From the NCBI GenBank assembly GCA_019722365.1, contig JADFUC010002379.1:1-64000 (forward strand): 64,000 bases of DNA, given 5' to 3'. Positions 22,020 to 34,305 of this stretch are shown here, in pieces. The stretch's first letter is position 1. Every line of letters begins with the position of its first letter. The translations under genes were made by a program, and so were the position numbers. The notes beneath the pieces were generated by a model that worked only from the letters and a program-made list of their open reading frames with translations, did not search any database and was not told where the DNA came from. Source of the DNA: Lithospermum erythrorhizon. Its lineage: Eukaryota; Streptophyta; Magnoliopsida; Boraginales; Boraginaceae.

Positions 22020-25000
22020 CTGAAATGACATGCAAATATTATAGATAAATGTGTCATTGGTAATTGACTAAAAACACTCTTATCACTATTATAGATAAAT
22101 ATTATACACTCCTACTCTTGATTAAGACACCCCATTCTGTTATTTTTCATCCATTTTTACAGAATAACTGGAGCGCCATTATCACCAATTGGAGTGTAAA
22201 AATTACTGGCCTTATAGTATAATATGCCTATAGCACAGAAACAACATAACATGATTAAGTCACACCTTACGATCTTTCAAGACTTTGTTGTGAGCTTCAA
22301 GCTTAGCACGGTACTGTCTTCGCCTGAGTATAGCATGGTACTGTTTCGCATTGACATATACGGGCTCTTCATGTGGAGGACCAAGTGGTAGAGGCACCCG
22401 AGTAGGTGCCATGCATATCATTTGGGGGTGAACCTGCTTCGAGATAAGAAATGAGGATCTCATGGGAGCATAAGGAAAATGCAGGCAAGTGAGTATGATT
22501 AGAATGTCAGAAAAGGATACCCATGGTTTGAGAGATGCATAGATGCAACACAGCAAAATAAATTACATAAGCAACTGGAAAAATTCTGGCTCAACTTCTC
22601 AAGCATTCAAGTTATCAATGTCCAAAAGAAATAAAAATACCGTATCATTATAGTCATTTCGTATGACAAGTTAAATAATTTTCTCGTGAAGAACCCGTTT
22701 CGGTGTCAACTTGAACTTTCAAATGTTTTGAGAATCATTAGGAGTGCAGAGAATTCACTTCATCTTATACACTGAGATGTTAAATGAATAGAAACAGAAA
22801 AGATATGTAAAATGAACAAATAATTTGGCTAAAACCACAACCTGATTATCAGATACAGAAAAACATAAACTGACAACGGATGTTATTTGATCCGAAAAAT
22901 AGATTTAAAAATAAATGCAAGCTCTAGGATTGAGATCACCAGCCAAGTAGAAATTCACTAAAGAAATTTATACAGGGAACCATTATTATTATTATCGTTT
23001 AATAAATAAAATGAGTAATAAACTAATAAATAAAGATGTATTGATAAGATGGGTACACTTGAAAGTTGGCAGTATAGTTACATTTAAATGGTGAGATCTT
23101 TAGTTATCTATTCCCACAGGTGAACAGTTAGTCTGTCATGACCTCTGATCAAATCAAGGGTTGCAACAAATGAGCTGAGAAGGCATGTTTGCAAGCTGAG
23201 AAGGCATGTTTGCAATTCAAGCTACTTAATAATTTTACATTCAACTATGTGGGATAAGGTATATTAAATGACACATTTTGAAGTTGCATAATACCCACAT
23301 AATTTGATGTATCAACTCTTTTTTCTCGTGTGTTTCCTTTAAAGAAAAATAGCCCAGTTGTCGATTCTGTCAGTCATGCAATAGCCTCTAGGAAGGTGGG
23401 ATCTTTTGTAGGCTGGTAAATTGCAGAATTACCATAAACGTTTTCCCAAGCCAACCTTAATATGAATCAATAAATGCTACTCTTATTAACCATGACCTTC
23501 GATTCATTTTAATTCACTTAATCCTTTTTCCATGTCAAACTTTTTTTTTCGAAAAGAAATTTTGTATTAAACAAGAAAAATATTACGTCTTCGGGGCATA
23601 CCCCTACACTATTGCCTATCCTTTAGAATATACCAAGGAAAACCCCACTCCAAGCAACTATTCCAATTACATTTAGTATAAGCTAATCCTTTCTAACTAT
23701 ACACTTTATCTCTAATGCTATTTACACAAAATGAGAAAATAGCCTCAACATCACAGCTCCTTCCTTTGAAAATCCGGTTGTTTGTGCTCTATCCACACGT
23801 GATAGATCACTACACAGAAGGCAAGTCTGCTGAGCTTCCCCTTGAAGCTCTTACCCCTGCACTTCTCAATCATAAAGCCAATCTCCTCCAACCATGTTCC
23901 AGGTACCCTGTGCCACTGAAGCCTTTTTAGCATCCTACTCCACACTTATTTTGCAAAATAATAATTGAATAAAAAATGCTCTGAAGTCTCTTCCCCATTA
24001 CACAACACACATTGCACACTCTCAATGACATTTCAACTTCTCAACTTATCTTTAGTAGGGAGATAAAGGATCTCCTGCCTCAATCCATTAGTTCTGAAAA
24101 AGAAATCATGCAAGCATCCATTGAGAGATATGGAAAACCTGTGGTTACACATCCTTTGATCCATAGGATAAACTTTTCTTTCATATATCTCATAATCATC
24201 CACAAAAAATCCTATCTGATAGTGTCATAAGCCTTGACAATATCCACCTTTATGGCACATCTTGAAGCTCCAGAGTTCCTATGATAGCCAACCATTAGCT
24301 CTTGCATAATCAGAATGCCATCTGTAATTTTCCTGCCAGGGACATATGCAGTTTGTTGTAATTCAATAATCTTATGCAACACTTTCTTCAGCCTTACAAC
24401 AAGAATAGATGAAATGATCTTGTAAATGCTATTGTAGCAAGCAATAGGCCTAAAGCTTTTCATACTTATGAATTCTGCACTTTAGGAATGATGAAAATTG
24501 TTGTACAATTAACATGCTTTGGCATACAATTAGTAGCAAGGAAGGTTTTCACTGCATCACACTGTCTCTTTAGTCATAGCCCATGTATCTTTATGAAACT
24601 TCATAGGCAATCCATCAGGACCAGATGTCTTGCCCTTCTACAATGCCATAACAATCACTTCAATCTCTGCATCTATAACATTTGCAACTAATCCAGTCTG
24701 ATCATTCTCTTCAATAATGCTAGTAATAGCTTGCTTGATCTTGCTATTTTTAACTAGTGTGTCAGCATTTGGCTCAATGAATAACTCCTTATAAAACTCT
24801 ACAGCTACCTTCTTGATCTCATCCTGCTCATACACCATAATACCTTCTTTATTTTGAATAACAGAGATCCTACTCCTCATATGGTGCACTCTCATATAAG
24901 AATGAAAATACTTAGTACCATCTCTGGCCCATGTGAATCTGGCCTTACTTTTGTAAAACTTCCTCTCAACATGACACATCATTTTATAATCTGGATATAC

Positions 25001-28000
25001 TAATACATTGCACATCCACCACATGAGGCTTCCAAACAAACCAGATTCGTCCTACTTTTCCAGCAACTGTATTATGGTCAATACTCCGACGTCTCTAAAC
25101 ATATTTTGTACTACTCTATCAGTATTTTCCAATCTCACTTTATTTTCAACAATACATACTACATCACACTTAGAACGTTGCTTTTTTATTCTAAGTTGTT
25201 TATCAGGGTTGTTCAACCCCCTGACGTTCCAAAATTGTATATCCATAAATCACATAAGAGAGGGGGAATCATTCCCCTGCACTTTCCCATTTCTTCTAGT
25301 AATTTCCGTATACGGCCTGTTACCTGCATTCACTTGATTTTTCCTCCCTTGATTTGAGTTCTGTTTCAGGACTTTACTACCTTTCTTTGAGCTTCCTCCT
25401 TTGCTACTCTCAACCTTCTCCTCAATGGACTCATGATCCATCAATACTCCAAAGGTGTTAGCAGTCTGTATCTTCTGAACAACAGGAACCTCATCCACCT
25501 GAACATTAATGGTGTCAACTATAGCATCTTGCTCCTCCTACACCTCATCCACATGTTCAGGCTCCAAAACCTTAGGTTTTCATTCTCTTCTAGCAACCAC
25601 ATCCTACTCTTTGAAAGAAGTTTTCCCTACAAATCTACAATGTTTATCTAGATATCCAAATAGACTGCAATGCTTGCAAACTGGAGGAACATACTCATAT
25701 CCAAAATTACAGCCTGCTGAAACTCCTCATTTCTCTCATTCATAAGTGGCACTTTGTTAGGCAACTCTTTGCTCGCATCAACCTCAATATAGACCCGAGC
25801 AAAGGAAATTCGCACCAACTCAGAAGTCGCTCCGTCTACATTAATTGGAAATTTTACTGAACATTTCTTCATTCCAGAACTGGAGACTTAAATTCGATAT
25901 ATAAATCCAAATCGAAACCTTCTCAGCACTTTGTCATCACCAAATTTGCATCAGGCGTCATGCCTTCAAAATCATAGGCCTTCGAGCACATAGCCATGGA
26001 CCATTGGCAAGCATGTTATCTTTGTCCTCATCTGATTTGAACCGAAATAAGAACACTCTTGAGGATAATAAGAAAATCTCCTCAAAATTGAACTCCTTCC
26101 ATTGATTTTTGGCAAAGTTCTCCATAGTTCCACTTGATGGATTGAGGCCCATCACATAGGCAAAAGGACCTAAATTCCATCGATTGATGGATGGAAGCAC
26201 ATAGGCCGATTTGTATTTCACCACCGCTTTTCCATCAACAACTTCCGGTGGGATAAAAGAGAGCTTCAATCGATTGGGATTTCTAGATTTTGCAACCTCA
26301 ACATACGATCTAGTGGGTTTCAGGTTGAGATTTTGATCAGTAGCCACCGCAGCAGCGACACTAGGGTTTGGCTGACTCTCAATGATTGGTTTCTCGAGAG
26401 GATTTAGGGTTTTTTTGTTTGAGAGCATTTTTCAGGGTCTTCCATATCAAACTTTGACTATCAATTACTTTTTATTCTTTATTTTAATAAATATAAACTA
26501 AAATATCATTGGATTTGTCTTTTAAATATTTTCATATTATTATTATATTGTATTTTTTCATAATATAACTAAAAAGTTATTGTTGTTCACAAATTGACAA
26601 GGAAAAACTAAAAAGACAATTAAAATGAATTGGAGATGATAGAAGATAACAATAGCCGGAATGATGGAACAACTTTCCTTAAATTAAGAACAAAAAAGAC
26701 AAGTGATGTTGGACTAGATCTACCAGGTAACAAAATAAATCAAGTGAAAGGAATTGTAGCAATTATTCTCAAGTACTTACCACCGCATGAGGCCCGTAAG
26801 CAGCAACAATCCCAGGCCAGAAGGTAGTAGGGCATGTAAGAGGAGCACCGCCCTGGGGAAGTGTAAAATCAGCGTTTGCTTCAAGTTGAATTCCCATGAA
26901 AACTAAAACAGAATTTACTTACCAGTGACTGAACATAACCAGGCGGTGAAGTGTATTCATGACTAGACAAAGTCGACTTAGTGTAAATCTCGTCAGACTT
27001 CCCCTGCAGCACCGGAGATCCTGAAAATATCAGAAAGGTAAACACAACCCAGAATATTTTAATTTTGAAGCATCAATCAGAGGTTAGTTACAAGGCCATA
27101 CTAGAATAGGTCTAGTCAAGATGATATTTTGAAATAATAGCAATTTTCTCTCCACATTACTTTTGACGAAATTCAATGTACTTATGAGCATCAGAAATGA
27201 AGTTGCCTTCATATACGCTCCCAACTAGGTATCACTATCAATTCTTTCATAGTACTTGTTCCGAAAGGCTTCTGCAGAGTGCATGATTCGAGTATAACAA
27301 GCAATTGTTGTTCACACAGACTAAGAAAAATGAAAAATTCATGACGTGTTTAGGTTTCAAAATCCAGAATTTAGCATTTAGCCAGCATACTAATAATCAC
27401 GACATTTGACAGTGAAATAAAATCAGATATTTACTCGGTTGGATCAGTGATCGATTAGCATACTGATGAGAGCCTATTCGCCATTATTTTAGAGGATTAT
27501 TTGGGCTTTATATTTTTGTGAGCTTTAATGTTAAATTGACTTACTATCTTTATTATTGGTTTTGTAGATGGATTTGGTGAAATGAAGATATACACTTTGC
27601 TTGAAAAGAAAAGTCTTCATTTATTATCTCTGATTCTTTTGACATTTTTCTTTGTTTTGTTTTCAACCAAAATATATCTTTATTCCACCAACTCCATCTA
27701 CAAAAATAATACTACGTAATAAAGGTATTAAGCATATTAGGTCAATCAAACATTGAAACTCACAAAAAAATGTCAACTTAAGCCCAAACAATCCACTAAT
27801 ATAATGACAAATAAGCTCTCATAGTCTCATCACATACCACTAAGCTAAGCTAACAATTTCACTTCAGATCTGAATCTAGGAAAAGATTGTTGCAGTGAAT
27901 AAAACAAAGATGGCTTCACAAGACAGCCCAAACTGGATGTAGTGAGAACTGGGAATAGCTTCTAGACATAATGGTATAGTGAACTTTTATCTTTTTCTAG

Positions 28001-28449
28001 AAACTCAATAATTCAGATAGCTCATGCAGAACATCAGATTTCACATGAAACCAGTAATAAATTGATATGTAAGTAATAGCCAATTGTTTCCTCTCTAATT
28101 ATTGTCATGGCTACATCAACGAAGTCACTTTGAAGCTACAACTGAGAGCATTTGAGCATCATAAAAAATTACCAGATTCCTTAAATATTGTACTTTTCTT
28201 GCCATTTTTGCGTTCTCCCACACAAGCTACTTCTGAATATGATTGGCCTGACGACTGAGATGATGAATCCAGTTCATTCACTTGAAAGTCCAACTCTTTT
28301 TCATGCTGGAGAGGTTTGGGCAGAGTTGCCATTTTGAAGCTTAGATTTCGTGAAAGAGATGACTCTAGCAGTTGTGACCCTGTCGAGTTCCACCATGCCA
28401 TTGCATGCACATTACTACGATCAGAGTCCCTTTTCAGCAACTCAGGCAT
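21672..28449 (-). CDS. NF-YA: NF-YA subunit of the CCAAT-binding NF-Y complex (five coding exons)
   Basis: NF-YA gives sequence specificity to the nuclear NF-YA/NF-YB/NF-YC trimer at CCAAT boxes. Spliced exons 28173-28449, 26923-27020, 26781-26852, 22266-22433 and 21672-22019 keep one frame and give about 320 residues, usual for the family. The N-terminal part is Ser/Gln-rich ([14 protein letters not shown] near residue 65). Residues 173-203 carry the subunit-contact helix ([26 protein letters not shown]). Residues 205-229 carry the DNA-binding part ([20 protein letters not shown], then GRFLN). The conserved His and Arg residues are present, so the gene looks functional. The start is the first ATG of exon 1 and gives a normal N-terminus. 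Third-intron length (4.3 kb) is due mainly to a LINE. The only weak donor is GTGTGA after exon 4. A miR169 site lies in the 3' UTR. Which paralogue this is cannot be told. Confidence 0.92.
22266..22433 (-). CDS. NF-YA: NF-YA coding exon 4 (subunit-association helix)
   Basis: This 168-nt exon runs from VHPQMICM to NKVLKDRK. It includes [19 protein letters not shown], the helix that contacts NF-YB/NF-YC. Acceptor CGAAGCAG; donor GTGTGA, which is weaker than the others. Confidence 0.9.
23529..23543. repeat. LINE target-site duplication, left copy
   Basis: TCCATGTCAAACTTT, with one mismatch to 26441-26455. A T-run follows, marking the poly(A) end of a minus-strand LINE. Confidence 0.8.
24212..24463 (-). 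pseudogene. LINE reverse transcriptase fragment (fingers/palm)
   Basis: The frame reads [20 protein letters not shown], then [20 protein letters not shown] and [12 protein letters not shown]. These are conserved RT blocks of plant L1-type LINEs. The K-D-KAYD aspartate is retained, but the YADD-box part is missing downstream. Confidence 0.85.
24638..25039 (-). pseudogene. LINE endonuclease-RT linker fragment
   Basis: This 133-residue open frame includes [20 protein letters not shown], typical of the linker that precedes RT in plant LINEs (W-DGD-N-FFH in many copies). It follows the truncated endonuclease start after a frame change. Confidence 0.75.
25958..26428 (-). pseudogene. LINE gag-like ORF1 fragment (DUF4283-type)
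   Basis: The 156-residue open frame begins 12 bp inside the element's 5' end. It contains [20 protein letters not shown], a GKAVVKYK phrase, a W-FNF-E turn and [20 protein letters not shown] followed by W, the usual pattern of DUF4283 domains in plant LINE ORF1 proteins. The frame then shifts, and the zinc-knuckle part follows in another frame. Confidence 0.8.
26441..26455. repeat. LINE target-site duplication, right copy
   Basis: TCCATATCAAACTTT, the partner of 23529-23543 with one base changed. Confidence 0.8.
26781..26852 (-). CDS. NF-YA: NF-YA coding exon 3
   Basis: This 72-nt exon reads [20 protein letters not shown] then PHAV. The acceptor is CTTCCCCAG and the donor GTAAGT. The intron before it is only 70 bp. 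An upstream AG (TTTTAG near 26912) would put the exon out of frame, which is why the inner acceptor is chosen. The end joins to give the family phrase A(V/I)(V/I)HPQM. Confidence 0.8.
26923..27020 (-). CDS. NF-YA: NF-YA coding exon 2
   Basis: This 98-nt exon lies between a TATTTTCAG acceptor and a GTAAGT donor. It completes the split Gly and reads [20 protein letters not shown] through SPPGYVQSL, typical of the segment before the conserved core in plant NF-YA proteins. Confidence 0.85.
28173..28449 (-). CDS. NF-YA: NF-YA coding exon 1
   Basis: It starts with ATG at 28449 ([13 protein letters not shown]) and ends within a Gly codon at a GTAATT donor. It holds the N-terminal Ser/Gln-rich segment. 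The exon probably extends upstream as 5' UTR to an acceptor near 28507 (TTGCTTAG). Confidence 0.85.
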
Positions 28450-28506
28450 TGTTACAGATTCCCAGATGTTGAAAATTTTAATATTACTAGGATGTTGTAG
28501 TAACTA

Positions 28507-29851
28507 CTAAGCAATTAGAAAAGAATTCTTATCGAATTTGGATCACCTGTTCATGAAAATTCAATCATTTCAAATAATTAATTTGAAAGCTTCAATATAA
28601 CCAGAAGACAAACATTCACAATAATTGTTAACAACACAGGAACTACGTTGTTCAAACAAATGAGCAGAAACTAACTTAACTCTAGGAAGTAACACCTTAA
28701 TATCTTCTTGCGACAACCAATAATTAATGAACATGGACTGGGTTAGTCGGTCTAGTGGGAATCCTTGGTACATGAAAAAAATGCATTCTAATACTTCAGT
28801 CCACCTTTACTAAGATTGATGTAACTTCTTTCCCAACTTACAAAGAAAAACAAATATTGCGAGACATATAAAGGAGATTGTGGCATGCACCCATTCTCAT
28901 ATAATACTTGTAATACTTCATGTTTTCTTTTCTTCAAAATTCAAGTGAATAATTTAGATAAAGATACTTAAGCTCCTTTTTTTTGTAAGAAAATAATTAA
29001 ATAAACCAAAAAACACTTAAGAATCACTATCAACAATGAGGATGTGAAATCAGATGAACCCCCAACAATAACAACAATAATCATCAAACATATTTTTTTG
29101 GGTTGAAATATGATCAAAGTGTAGATAGTACATGAAATCTAAAGAAGATTACGAAGCGTGAGCTCACTACATGAAGTATGCACTTCCTTCCACAAGAACA
29201 AATTAGAAAAGAATCAGATTATGCATAACTGAATCCGAGCAAATAAGATCACATTCGGGACAAAAAAAAAAACGTAAATGGTTCATGTTTAACTAGATAA
29301 ATCCTATATAAGAAAAAGTCAAAATTGCAATTTGCATCTGATCTGAAAAAATCCTTTCCATTCATAAAAAACAATAACTTTAGCCAACCAAGAATCATAC
29401 TAATAACAAAATGCACCAGAAAACATGCAAAGAAGAACCTTTAATCCCAAGATAACTTTAAACAAATAAATAAATAAAACATAAATGAAGATATCAAATT
29501 TCATACCCTTACCCAAAACTGATACTCTCATATTATTACCGACACTTGCATCACTATTACCATTCCAACATACATAATTGAAGATAACCACAAAAGCACA
29601 ACTAGATATCTTAGTACTTGTTAAAAAAGTACCACCTTTTCCACAAAGCAAAAGTGGTAAGACTGGTAACCACTAAGTAAAGCACAAGTATACAAAGCAT
29701 AACAGTATACACAATAAACTTTCAAGCATAAAGTTCCTACCCCACCCCACCCCCACCACACATACCCCACAACAGAGAAGCAAGAGTAAAACAAAAGTAA
29801 AGTTAGACCAAGTGTAAAAATTGTAATAATAACTATAATTATAACAAGTAC
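28507..29851 (-). other. Probable NF-YA leader intron
   Basis: This AT-rich stretch lies between the suggested donor at 29851 and an acceptor near 28507. The open frames here (28570-28773, 29400-29651) show no family resemblance and no good start context. I see no transposon in it. Confidence 0.35.
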
Positions 29852-30040
29852 CCTTGATTTTTGGTAAAAGAAAACAGTTGAAACTGTTGTTGGGTGATCT
29901 GGAACATGTCTCCTCAATTCAAACCCAAAAATCAATTATGGTATTACTACAACTCTGCATCTGTTTTCAAACTTGTGGGTAACTCTGATTCTTCCTAAAG
30001 AATCAATGTTTACCCTTATTTTTTTTTTATTTACATATTC
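29852..30040 (-). other. Probable NF-YA 5' leader exon with a short upstream ORF
   Basis: Plant NF-YA genes usually have a non-coding first exon and a long leader intron. Here the minus strand upstream of exon 1 has an exon-like stretch ending at a possible donor (CAAGG|GTACTT, 29851). It contains an ATG at 29907 that opens MFQITQQQFQLFSFTKNQ and runs into the intron. The start of transcription is not visible. I found no clear TATA box. RNA evidence would decide. Confidence 0.35.
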
Positions 30041-30669
30041 AAAAGAAAGAAGGGGGATAATTTTTTAATGACCATATCAAGTGGACCTGGTCATACACCA
30101 AAGAGTTGTTAGAGCACAATGGCAATAGTTTACATTTTGTTGATAAGGATTTTGTAGTTTATTCAAGTATTTTAGTGTTGGAACAGCTCTGATGTATACG
30201 TAATTTCGCACTTTGCTCTACCATAATACAAATTATTTACTCCACTCCCAGTCGCCTCCTTCTTGTGGCCTGAGGTTTTTAAAAAAAAAAAAATTAATAA
30301 GTAACGGTCTATATTATCAAATAAATATCGAACTTAATCGAGGTTAAGCACAATGAGAAGGAGATACAATAATAGATCAAGTTTGTTACATCATGAAAAT
30401 GAAAACATTGCAAAACGCCTAATAGATGGCCAAGGAAACAAACATACAATTTGCTCTTCTCTCATCCTTCAAATATGAAGTAGGGACAAACCCTTCTTTC
30501 ATTTTTCCTTGACTCGAAAACAATAACAGAAACATGATCAATCAACTCCTCCCATAATCTAATAGTTTCTAATTCTCCGGAGGAAACTATTTGTGGCAGG
30601 AAACAATAGTTTGGTAGCTCGAATGTCAGATATAAGATATTGTTTTACGTATAATCAACAAGTTCCTTC

Positions 30670-31260
30670 AATGAGCTGTAACCTATGGGTCGGATATCGC
30701 CAAATCCATATACCAAAACCAACATTTGTGCATTCGAAATGACTCAAGCCTCAAATAGTAACATAATCCCATAAATAAATAGACGGATCTGTGGATCGTC
30801 CAACAAGATCAGTCTCCTCCAAAATGGATCAAGACAAGAGGCAAGGTACCGAATAAATGAACATTGACCGCACGAATGCGCCGGTGACGCAAGTTCTACG
30901 TTAAACGGGCTGAATGTCTAACTCGATATGAGAAGAGCCATTGTAGACTAACGCTGTTCGCTCAATTAAGGTGGCAATTAAGTTCATAATTACTCGAACC
31001 CCAATAAGCCACAAAAATTGGCTAATAGCTAATAAAGGGTCATCAAGTTTCGCCAAAGTAACGTCCAAATATATCATGTGCCAGAAACTTGTAGGCCAAA
31101 TCAAGTAAGTTCACTTCTTTGATACCCAAACTCTCTTTCTAAACTAAAACTCTTTCTGGCCCTTAATGATTTGATCACTGAGCGCTTCCGGCCGGACAAC
31201 CGGTTCTTGTTTTGTAGGAACTCTACCTGTACTAAGGCATATCAAGCTCAACTTGGAAGA
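30670..31260 (+). mobile_element. 5' LTR of the Tat-type gypsy element, left part
   Basis: From about 30740 to 31260 the sequence parallels 41860-42355: CCAACAAGAT, CTCCAAAATGGATC, CTCAATTAAGGTGGCAATTAAG, AATTACTCGA-CCCC, then a GATACCCAA-CTCTCTTT and GGACAACCGGT block. The match is cut at 31260 by a nested LTR and resumes at 34306. The left boundary is uncertain by about 50-100 bp. Confidence 0.7.
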
Positions 31261-34200
31261 TGTAACGACCTCGCCTCAAAAGTGGCCCCCTCGATGCCAG
31301 ACTGCCATCAACCTCGAATAATCGAGTCAATTTACTCTATGATAAACATAAAATGACTTCATTTAACATGATAATAAAATAATACAACTCGTCCATCGAG
31401 TGAACTAACCAACACCACAACAACTAAAAATAATAATACAAATACAACATCAAACAAACGGCTTACAACTCGAGACAACACAATTATTAAGTACAACAAA
31501 ACTCCAAAGAAAGATAAAAGATGATTGTCGGGGTCTTCCAAACACCATCGCCACCTCCACGCTGCATACGCCTACTCGCCAATGCATCTCGGGTCATCCC
31601 AAGAACAACCTAGACATATAAAAATGTCCGCCCATAGAGTCGCCTAATGGGCCGGAAATTTCTAATACAACATCACAAAAGTTAACCCACCACTATACAA
31701 ACAAGGATAATTCAAATCTCTTACCTATTTAAATACTATACACCTCAAAAGTTATATTTTATATGTTACCTCGACAAGACAAATCCTTTCCCTAATGGCT
31801 TCTCTCCAACTAACCACCACAACCCACACCATCAACAACTTACTCTCACACTACACCTTTAATCACAAATTATCTCTCTATTTGTTATCTTTAAGTATAT
31901 AGCAAACTCCCCAACCGTATTTTAACTCCACATGACTCAACTATTATCATTAATTCACCTTAGAGTGTTACTTCTCCCAAATATGTGTATACACCTCCCC
32001 AGACATCGTTTTCATTATCTTAATACAACTTAGCAACTTATGTCTTGAATCAAGGTAAACTTATGTACAAAATTATCTCACCATATTCTTCAATTAGTAT
32101 ACGGAACTTATTCCCCCAATGGTATCAACGTCGTGGTTAGATCATAACTTATCTACTAACACATTTGAATTCAAATTTCCACCATTTATAAAATATCATC
32201 AACATCATCGATAACTAGTACGAACTCCTCGGTTTAAAATGTCAGAATCTACTATTCTCATTCAAAAGTTATCTCAACAGCTTAACTAACTCCAATTTTA
32301 ACATTTAGGAGGTATAACGACATTATCAACCTAGGATCCACAAAGAGAACCAAATAATACTATTAATGATTAACCCAAATGTAATTCCATATAATTTCAT
32401 CAAGGCAACATTCAGTATAATCAACATCATATCCATAACCAATAAAATGAGTCATAAACATATCACAAAACACCATAGAAAATTTAAACAACGTGGTAAC
32501 ACAAACCAAATAGACCCAACTCCACAACCTCAACAACATAAACCAATTCAATACTACAACTAAACCACTAATCGACTCAACGACTTATCAACCTCAACAA
32601 CTCAATCGACTCAAGCAACGGTGTCAACCGTGATCAACACAAATTAACTCAACCAACTCATATCAACTCATAACAACTCATATCAACTCATAACAACTCA
32701 TATCGACTCATATCCGGATTTCTACAACTAATGCGCATATAATCAACCTCAACCTGCAGGGAGAAACTTATGCCCGTCGACATAAGCTATCACCGAATCA
32801 GAACGAGGGTAATTTAAGTAATATCGCACTTATACCGGTGTATAAGGCAACACCGGATAATACAACTCAAAGATACATCAACAACTCTCACTTATACCGT
32901 AGTATAAGCGCACAACACCAAAATCATAAATTACAAGATGAAAATACAACCCTAAGCCAAGGCACGCAATCAACACAATATACATATACAAGCGATAGAT
33001 AAACTCACGGAGATTTGTACTCACCTCGTTAGCACAAGAAACGCCCCGCCTAATCGATCCAAGCAAGTTTTCCCACATTTCGCCTAATCAAACAAAAAAT
33101 ATAATTATTATAACTCCCATTATTAACTCTTTAGTTTTTATTTCAATCATGAACTATTTAATTATCAACTTAACAACTCTAGGTGGAAATATTACTTCTC
33201 ACGCCAAGTGTTTAAAACGACTCAATAAACGACAAAATCCGGACTACCCTAATAATAAACATTCTCGGCCCCTTTCCTACCCCAATACCAACACTTTAAA
33301 CAATATCTTATCAATCAAACAATCAATTCCCCAACTAATTAATCTATTTCTAACAACTTAATCAAAACTCAAATATTAATCAACTTTACAAAATCCTACC
33401 TCAACATACTCTCATCCAATCAACACCAAAATCACCACTTATACTCCAAAACAACTATATTAACTTCCAACAAGTCACTTTTACAAATTTACATTTTTCT
33501 TCAAAAAGTCAACGAAAGTCAAAGGGTCCATAACTTCCTCATCTCTTAGTATTTGAACGATTAGAGACTTATACACCTTGTTTAAAACATCAATTATACA
33601 CCCATGTAATTAGATTCAATAATATTCAACTTTTACAAAAAGTCAACGAAAGTCAACTATCCATCTCAACACATTTCAACTCCAAAAATCGAGTGTTATC
33701 ACTTCCTATACCATAATCTAAGTTTTAGATGATAATTATACCATTTAAACATCAAACTCAAGGTCAACCAAATCGCAAAAAGTCAACATTCTCTCATAAC
33801 TCGCTGCTGAACACTCAAAAGATTACAACTTTCTTACCTCAAATCAAAGAGGATGACGGTATAAGCTTCCAAGAATTTTAAAGCCAAAACTCAAGTAAGA
33901 TGAGGAAGAAATCAAAAGCAAAATCCAAGGGGAGTGAGTGGACTCATGGTTTGGGGTTTGCAAGGAGACGGGATTTGGTTTTCGTCTTGTTTGTTTGTAT
34001 GAATGGACAAAATTATTTTATGTAGTGAAAACCCGATCGTTTAATTCAATCGATATCTCTCGGTTTAACTTATCTCGACAACTAACTTCCAAACATTAAC
34101 ATTTCTACCATCAAATTATATTACCACCCAACTAATATCATTACCATTCGACTACAACTTTATAATTCTAAATAATCAAATATACTACCAACTCACCGAT

Positions 34201-34301
34201 TTTCAACTATTCAACTTCGAAATTTTTGATTTCTCGCCGAAATAGTCCACCGGTTACCAGTATACTATTACAACAATATTAGCACGGAACGGGTAATTAC
34301 A
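31261..34301 (-). mobile_element. Nested long gypsy LTR (about 3.0 kb), minus orientation
   Basis: It begins TGTAACGACC and ends GGGTAATTACA, the family's LTR ends in reverse. Inside are repeated ACAACTCATATCAACTCAT units (32655-32710), CTTATACCGGTGTATAAGG and CTTATACCGTAGTATAAG palindromes (32828-32910), and a splice-donor-like complement TTTCTTACCTC near 33835. The flanks (GAAGA on the left, AGTAAGA on the right) are a plausible but imperfect target duplication. No internal region is attached, so it is a solo LTR. Confidence 0.75.
32655..32712. repeat. Short tandem repeat (about 19-20-bp unit) in the LTR
   Basis: AACAACTCATATCAACTCAT recurs about three times in succession with little variation. 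Confidence 0.7.
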
Positions 34302-34305
34302 AGTA

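Larger units (their letters stand above)
23544..26440 (-). mobile_element. LINE (L1-type) inserted in the NF-YA intron
   Basis: This 2.9-kb insertion is flanked by a 15-bp target duplication (14 of 15 match), with a T-run at the left end. Minus-strand order: a gag-like ORF with a DUF4283-type domain (26428-25958); its continuation with a degenerate zinc knuckle (about 25872-25640); the first 60 residues of the endonuclease ([13 protein letters not shown], 25246); the endonuclease-RT linker (25039-24638); RT fragments ([10 protein letters not shown], then [19 protein letters not shown], 24630-24212); and an RT-associated zinc domain (about 24010-23751). Most of the endonuclease and the RT catalytic loop are deleted, so it cannot move by itself. 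It lies in the same orientation as NF-YA and is removed with the intron. Confidence 0.88.

Noticed and set aside
26630..26827. Plus-strand frame of 65 residues
   Set aside because: It lies opposite NF-YA exon 3 and its intron. The minus strand holds the supported exon.
29621..29935. A 104-residue hydrophobic frame in the NF-YA leader region
   Set aside because: It starts with TTG and crosses the probable splice donor at 29851. Its hydrophobicity follows from AT/GT-rich intron sequence.
32820..33080. Possible tRNA or rRNA fragment in the LTR
   Set aside because: No cloverleaf arms or box A/B pair could be read.
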